The notes beneath the pieces were generated by a model that worked only from the letters and a program-made list of their open reading frames with translations, made no database searches and had not been told where the DNA came from. 26,774 bases of DNA from Pelomyxa schiedti (taxonomy: Eukaryota; Evosea; Pelobiontida; Pelomyxidae): positions 1-26,774 of the forward strand of contig JAHLWZ010001037.1 in the NCBI GenBank assembly GCA_020536535.1, given 5' to 3'. Of the stretch, positions 23,566 through 26,774 are shown piece after piece. Within the stretch, counting starts at the first letter, position 1. Each line of letters opens with the position of its first letter. The position numbers and the translations under genes are program-made.

Positions 23566-23816
23566 GGAGGTAATATCAGGTTGTTGGATGGGACAAATGC
23601 GCGGTTGTTTGACGACGATGGAGAACAACGCGTCCAACAACGCGTTGTGAGAAAAGGAGTTTTTGCGTATGAAAAGTGAAAAGTTTTGTTTTCGACACGA
23701 AAAGAACGAACAAACCTTGGAATCACTGAAGAGCCATAAAGCAAAGAGCTGCAGGTGATTACGTAAGGATACCGCAAGAAACAAACACGTGAGATCAATA
23801 AAGAAACAGGTCAAAC
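23566..23816. other. Upstream region of the large unknown gene
   Basis: About 250 nt between the gene start and the nearest LTR. It contains the short inverted pair AACAACGCG/CGCGTTGTT near 23625-23648. An open frame extends through it but is interrupted from protein likeness; treated as promoter/5' UTR. Confidence 0.4.
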
Positions 23817-24033
23817 TGTAGAAAGACTACGTGTCAAAGCGATGCGTAAAGTAACAAAGGTTTTCTTCTCGATCTAAACTCATTATTGGGAGGTTAACAT
23901 TGAGGGAGTGTGGTGTTTCGTGACGTCCGAGCGACTGCCTAATAGAACTATAAGTCTAATCTATCGCCAAGTTGGTATCTTCCAGGTTGGGTGCCTCCGG
24001 CTTGGCCCAGTACCCTTTTCTATCCAGCTTACA
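23817..24033 (-). repeat. 3' LTR of the retroelement
   Basis: 217 nt, clearly alignable to 26367-26575 with many substitutions and several indels near 23860-23915. Shared blocks include GTAACAAAGG, CGACTGCCTAATAGAAC and AAGTCTAATCTATCGCCA. Confidence 0.8.
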
Positions 24034-26339
24034 CATTCCCAACCCTCCCCGTATGTGAGGCAGTGTTAAGGCCTGGAGTGGGCTCGCGCTTCCCTTTTGG
24101 CGCCTTGTACTCCCTCAAGAGCGCATCGTGTCCGGCGCCATCGTCCTCGTACTTCCGCGAGCCATGCGAGTCGTCGATCCCCTTCCATTTGATTAGAAAT
24201 TGCCTGCCTCTCCTTCCACCTCTCGTCCTTGATTGCCTCTGTCACCTGCTTGGTATCACCGCGGGTTGGTATAGTTGTCTCCTGCCTGTGCCCCATGCGG
24301 TTGTGTTGTTGCGTGCCGGGGTTTCGTACACAGTTTCATCCCCTTTACCTTTCCCCAGCATGCCCGACCTTGGGGCCTGGTCCATCTCCTCTGCACTCGA
24401 ATCGTCGTCATCTTCCTCTTCCGACAGCTGAGAGGCCGCCGCGGTTCGTATACTGTCCTGAGGTTGCACATGTGTCTGTGATGGGTTATGTATCCTGAAA
24501 TCCTGCTTAGCCTGGCACATACAGGTGTGCTCGTGCCTTCCTCCTGTTCCCTGGGTCAGGCAGTACCATGGTAGGATGTCCTCCTCCTAATGTTGGCATC
24601 CCCCGGCTCCTGGCCTGCCGTTCCTCTCTGACTTCGCGGGTGCTTAACTCTGCCTTAGCTCCATGTGTCATCCGGTCTGCCTTTTCTTTCTACTGGTGAC
24701 GTGCATATCTCCCTCCGTAGGGTTGCAGTAGTCCCTCTCGTAGGGGCTGTGTATGTACCTGGCGTACTGTGCGTGTCTCCCTTTCGTAGGGGTGCGAGAC
24801 TCCCTCTCTTAGGGGTCATATGGCCCTCGTTTCAGGCCTCTTTTACCTTGGGCTTCCAGTCAGAGAGCAATGGGTTGTATTCCAACCCGGCTCTTACACC
24901 TGACAGTTCAGGCACCCACGTTATGCCTTGTGTGTCGGCTACCAATACCTGGTTCCCCTTGGCCGCTCCCTCCTGCAACCCCTTTTTCTCCTCCATTTTC
25001 CTCTCCAGGGCTACTAGTCGTTGTTCTGCATCCATTCGCGTGGCCCTTGAGACCTCGACCCATCCCCTTCCAGTCCTGTGTTTGCTTCTACAGTTGGATA
25101 ACTCCTCTTCGCTAGTGCTTGTGTTATTGCTGTCGGAGTCGCCACGCCCGCTCTCTCTGTTCCCTCACAGCCCCTTGACTATGGGTCTTCTCCCCTTGGT
25201 GGTACCCCTCCTTTCTCTTCCTCCGCCCCTCCCTACTACTGCTGCTGCTGCTGCTACCACTCTCTCTCCTGTCTGTCCTTCCCCTTCCCTTGTATGTAAG
25301 CCCATTGTTTCCCGTACCCGTCCGTCGTCTCTTAGTCTTCTGACGGTTTCCCCCTCAATGTGTTCTCGGCTTTCTTCATACTCGCTACTGGCTGAAGTTT
25401 CGTCGCTCTCCCCTCTCACCATAAAGGCCTTTGCTTCTTGTCGTCGCCACCTAGCTTCCCTGGTAATTGCAATTGCTTCCTCTTCCCGCCTTGCATATTC
25501 TATGAGCTGTCCTATTGTTGGTATGCTCGGTAGTTGTTGTGCATGGCCTCCTGTATCTTCTCGACTAGGGCTGCTCCTCCCAGATCAGGTTGGCATACCT
25601 CCACTTCTGCGTCATCTTCTGTTTAAACGTAACTGCCGCTTCCTCCTCAAGCTGTGTCATCTTGCCCACCTTCCTACGGAAACGTTGCATATCGGCCTCC
25701 CCCACAAACTTGGCCTTGTGAGCGTCAATGAGCGACACCAGCGTATTCTCTCTGCCTGTTGCCCAAGAGGCTGATACACCAGTAATGGCCGCCCGGAACG
25801 CTCTAACAGCTTCGTCATCTGTCATCAGCTAGGTGCCAACTATGTCACAGAAGCTTTCCAGCCATTCCAGGATCACGTCTGGGTATTCTTTTCCTGCATC
25901 AAGGGCCTTCAGAACAGGTTCCTTCACGATCTTGGGTGCCTTGTATGTGCCGCTGGTCTTGTGCCTGTTGCTCCCTATACTCCCCTCCATTTGACTCGTC
26001 GTTACCAGTCGTGGCCCCTTCCCCTTCCAGAACGCCTGCGTTATCGTGTTGCCACCATGGATATCCCTCCAGCTCGTTCAACTGCTTTTCGAACGACTAT
26101 ACCGCGGGTATAGACCTTCGCTCTGTGGCGCGCCGATCGCCCATTCCCATCGTCGGTGTTTTCGTTCCTCCCTCCTTGCGCTTGTTGGGTATTGCTCCCT
26201 CTAGGGACGGTTTGATGGGCGTTGTTTCCCGCACTTCGTCCGTCGACACCACCCCCTCATTTTGCATCTTTTTGTTCCGTCGTAAGTAGCCGCCACCATC
26301 GCTTGTGGTTTTTATGGGTGCACTACGGTTATTTGTCAT
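24016..26339 (-). pseudogene. Decayed gag-like coding region
   Basis: Fragments in changing frames, in order on the minus strand: 26339-26097 (Lys/Arg/Thr-rich start), 26081-25899, 25825-25565 (core: MQRFRRKVGKMTQLEEEA, TFKQKMTQKWRYANLIW), then a +1 shift to LVEKIQEAMHNNY and another to GQLIEYARREEEAIAI (to 25165), and 25035-24832 with a coiled-coil-like segment. The core matches the helical pattern of Ty3-type retrotransposon Gag. An in-frame TAG just before the core (near 25830) and the frameshifts show it is broken. A GCA repeat makes an alanine run near 25235-25255. No zinc knuckle found. Confidence 0.6.
24710..24815. repeat. Four short hairpin-forming repeats
   Basis: Copies of TCCCTYTCGTAGGGG at 24710-24722, 24732-24746, 24778-24792 and 24801-24815. 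Each can fold with CCCT pairing to AGGG around a 5-nt loop. They lie in the non-coding 3' part of the retroelement. Confidence 0.7.
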
Positions 26340-26366
26340 GGGAGCAAAACTTTAACCTCCACCACG

Positions 26367-26575
26367 TGCATAAAGACCACGTGTCGAAGCGATGCTTAAA
26401 GTAACAAAGGGCCCATTATTCGGAGGATAACATTGAGGTAGGACGAGCTCATTGAGGTTTCGTGACGTCCTAGCGACTGCCTAATAGAACAACAAGTCTA
26501 ATCTATCGCCAGGTTGGTGTCGGCCAGGTTGGGTGCCTCCTACTTGGCCCAGTACCCGTTTCTATCCAGCTCACA
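26367..26575 (-). repeat. 5' LTR of the retroelement
   Basis: 209 nt, partner of 23817-24033. The promoter for the gag-like ORFs would lie here. The divergence from its partner shows an old insertion. Confidence 0.8.
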
Positions 26576-26774
26576 CCGGCCACTACAAACACCCCAGTAC
26601 CATACACAGTGTAATTGTGAGTGGTGCAACAACAAACCACAAAAAAAAAACTAAGTGATACAAAAGCCCAAGTATGGGAAACTACACATGAGAACCCAAG
26701 ATTTTTTTGGTTGCTCATTGAGGAACTTTTTACATATCAAAAAACAAATCTAATGGTGCCACTGGCACTGGTTT
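26576..26774. other. Right flank, no gene seen
   Basis: About 200 nt with a 10-A run near 26640 and no coding likeness on either strand. Confidence 0.5.

Larger units (their letters stand above)
23817..26575 (-). mobile_element. Old LTR retroelement with gag-like remnant and no pol
   Basis: Two direct repeats (24033-23817 and 26575-26367) flank 2.3 kb. Read on the minus strand each begins TGT(G/A)AGCTGGATAGAAA and ends CA, the TG...CA form of LTRs. Just inside the downstream LTR is a purine-rich tract (GGGGAGGGTTGGGAATG), the expected polypurine primer; just inside the upstream LTR is CGTGGTGGAGG, which could be a primer binding site starting TGG. The interior has decayed gag-like coding on the same strand and no reverse transcriptase, RNase H or integrase. 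No target-site duplication is visible (CAAAC against CCGGC), so the ends may have decayed or recombined. It resembles the gag-only terminal-repeat elements known in plants. Confidence 0.75.

Noticed and set aside
23101-23814. Extending the large unknown gene upstream to 23814
   Set aside because: The added segment overlaps the LTR edge region and is hydrophobic noise; the ATG at 23565 starts a coherent helical protein.
24665-25774. Long plus-strand ORF of 369 codons
   Set aside because: It is antisense to the decayed gag-like region, is made of Ser/Pro/Leu low-complexity sequence, and shows no domain or splice pattern.

Overview
This is eukaryotic nuclear DNA from a gene-dense, intron-rich protist. 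Every gene is cut by GT-AG introns, most of them 42-56 nt, and intergenic gaps are tens to a few hundred bases. The gene set (retromer VPS35, Arf, a plant/amoeba-type DRP5/Dlp dynamin with an amoeba-like G domain, a VIT-VWA protein, secreted class 3 lipase, serpin) resembles amoebozoans, but the species cannot be named from the sequence alone. I rebuilt exons by requiring protein-family continuity, consistent splice phase and total coding lengths divisible by three. The models for Arf, RNA ligase, RING protein, lipase and ZZ-serpin close cleanly; the rest are less certain inside.

Layout. 1-2728 (+): 3' part of VPS35. 2797-4599 (-): a serpin carrying an N-terminal ZZ/DC1-like zinc-binding module. 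4773-9376 (-): a long DRP5/Dlp-type dynamin with a roughly 300-residue Ser/Thr- and Pro/Gln-rich extension before its G domain. 9851-10541 (-): Arf GTPase. 11044-12025 (-): RNA ligase, with a doubtful small secreted ORF after it. 12249-12839 (+): RING/U-box protein with a C-terminal Cys4 ribbon. 13213-14348 (+): secreted class 3 lipase. 14414-18324 (-): VIT-VWA protein. 18463-19585 (+): unknown protein. 19786-23565 (-): large unknown protein. 23817-26575: an old LTR element on the minus strand with a decayed gag-like region and no pol.

The genes do not form one pathway. VPS35, Arf and the dynamin all act on membranes and traffic, and Arf and the dynamin are neighbours on the same strand, but this may be chance. 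The most unusual items are the ZZ-serpin fusion, the extended dynamin, the gag-only LTR element, a perfect palindrome in a divergent promoter and the large orphan gene.
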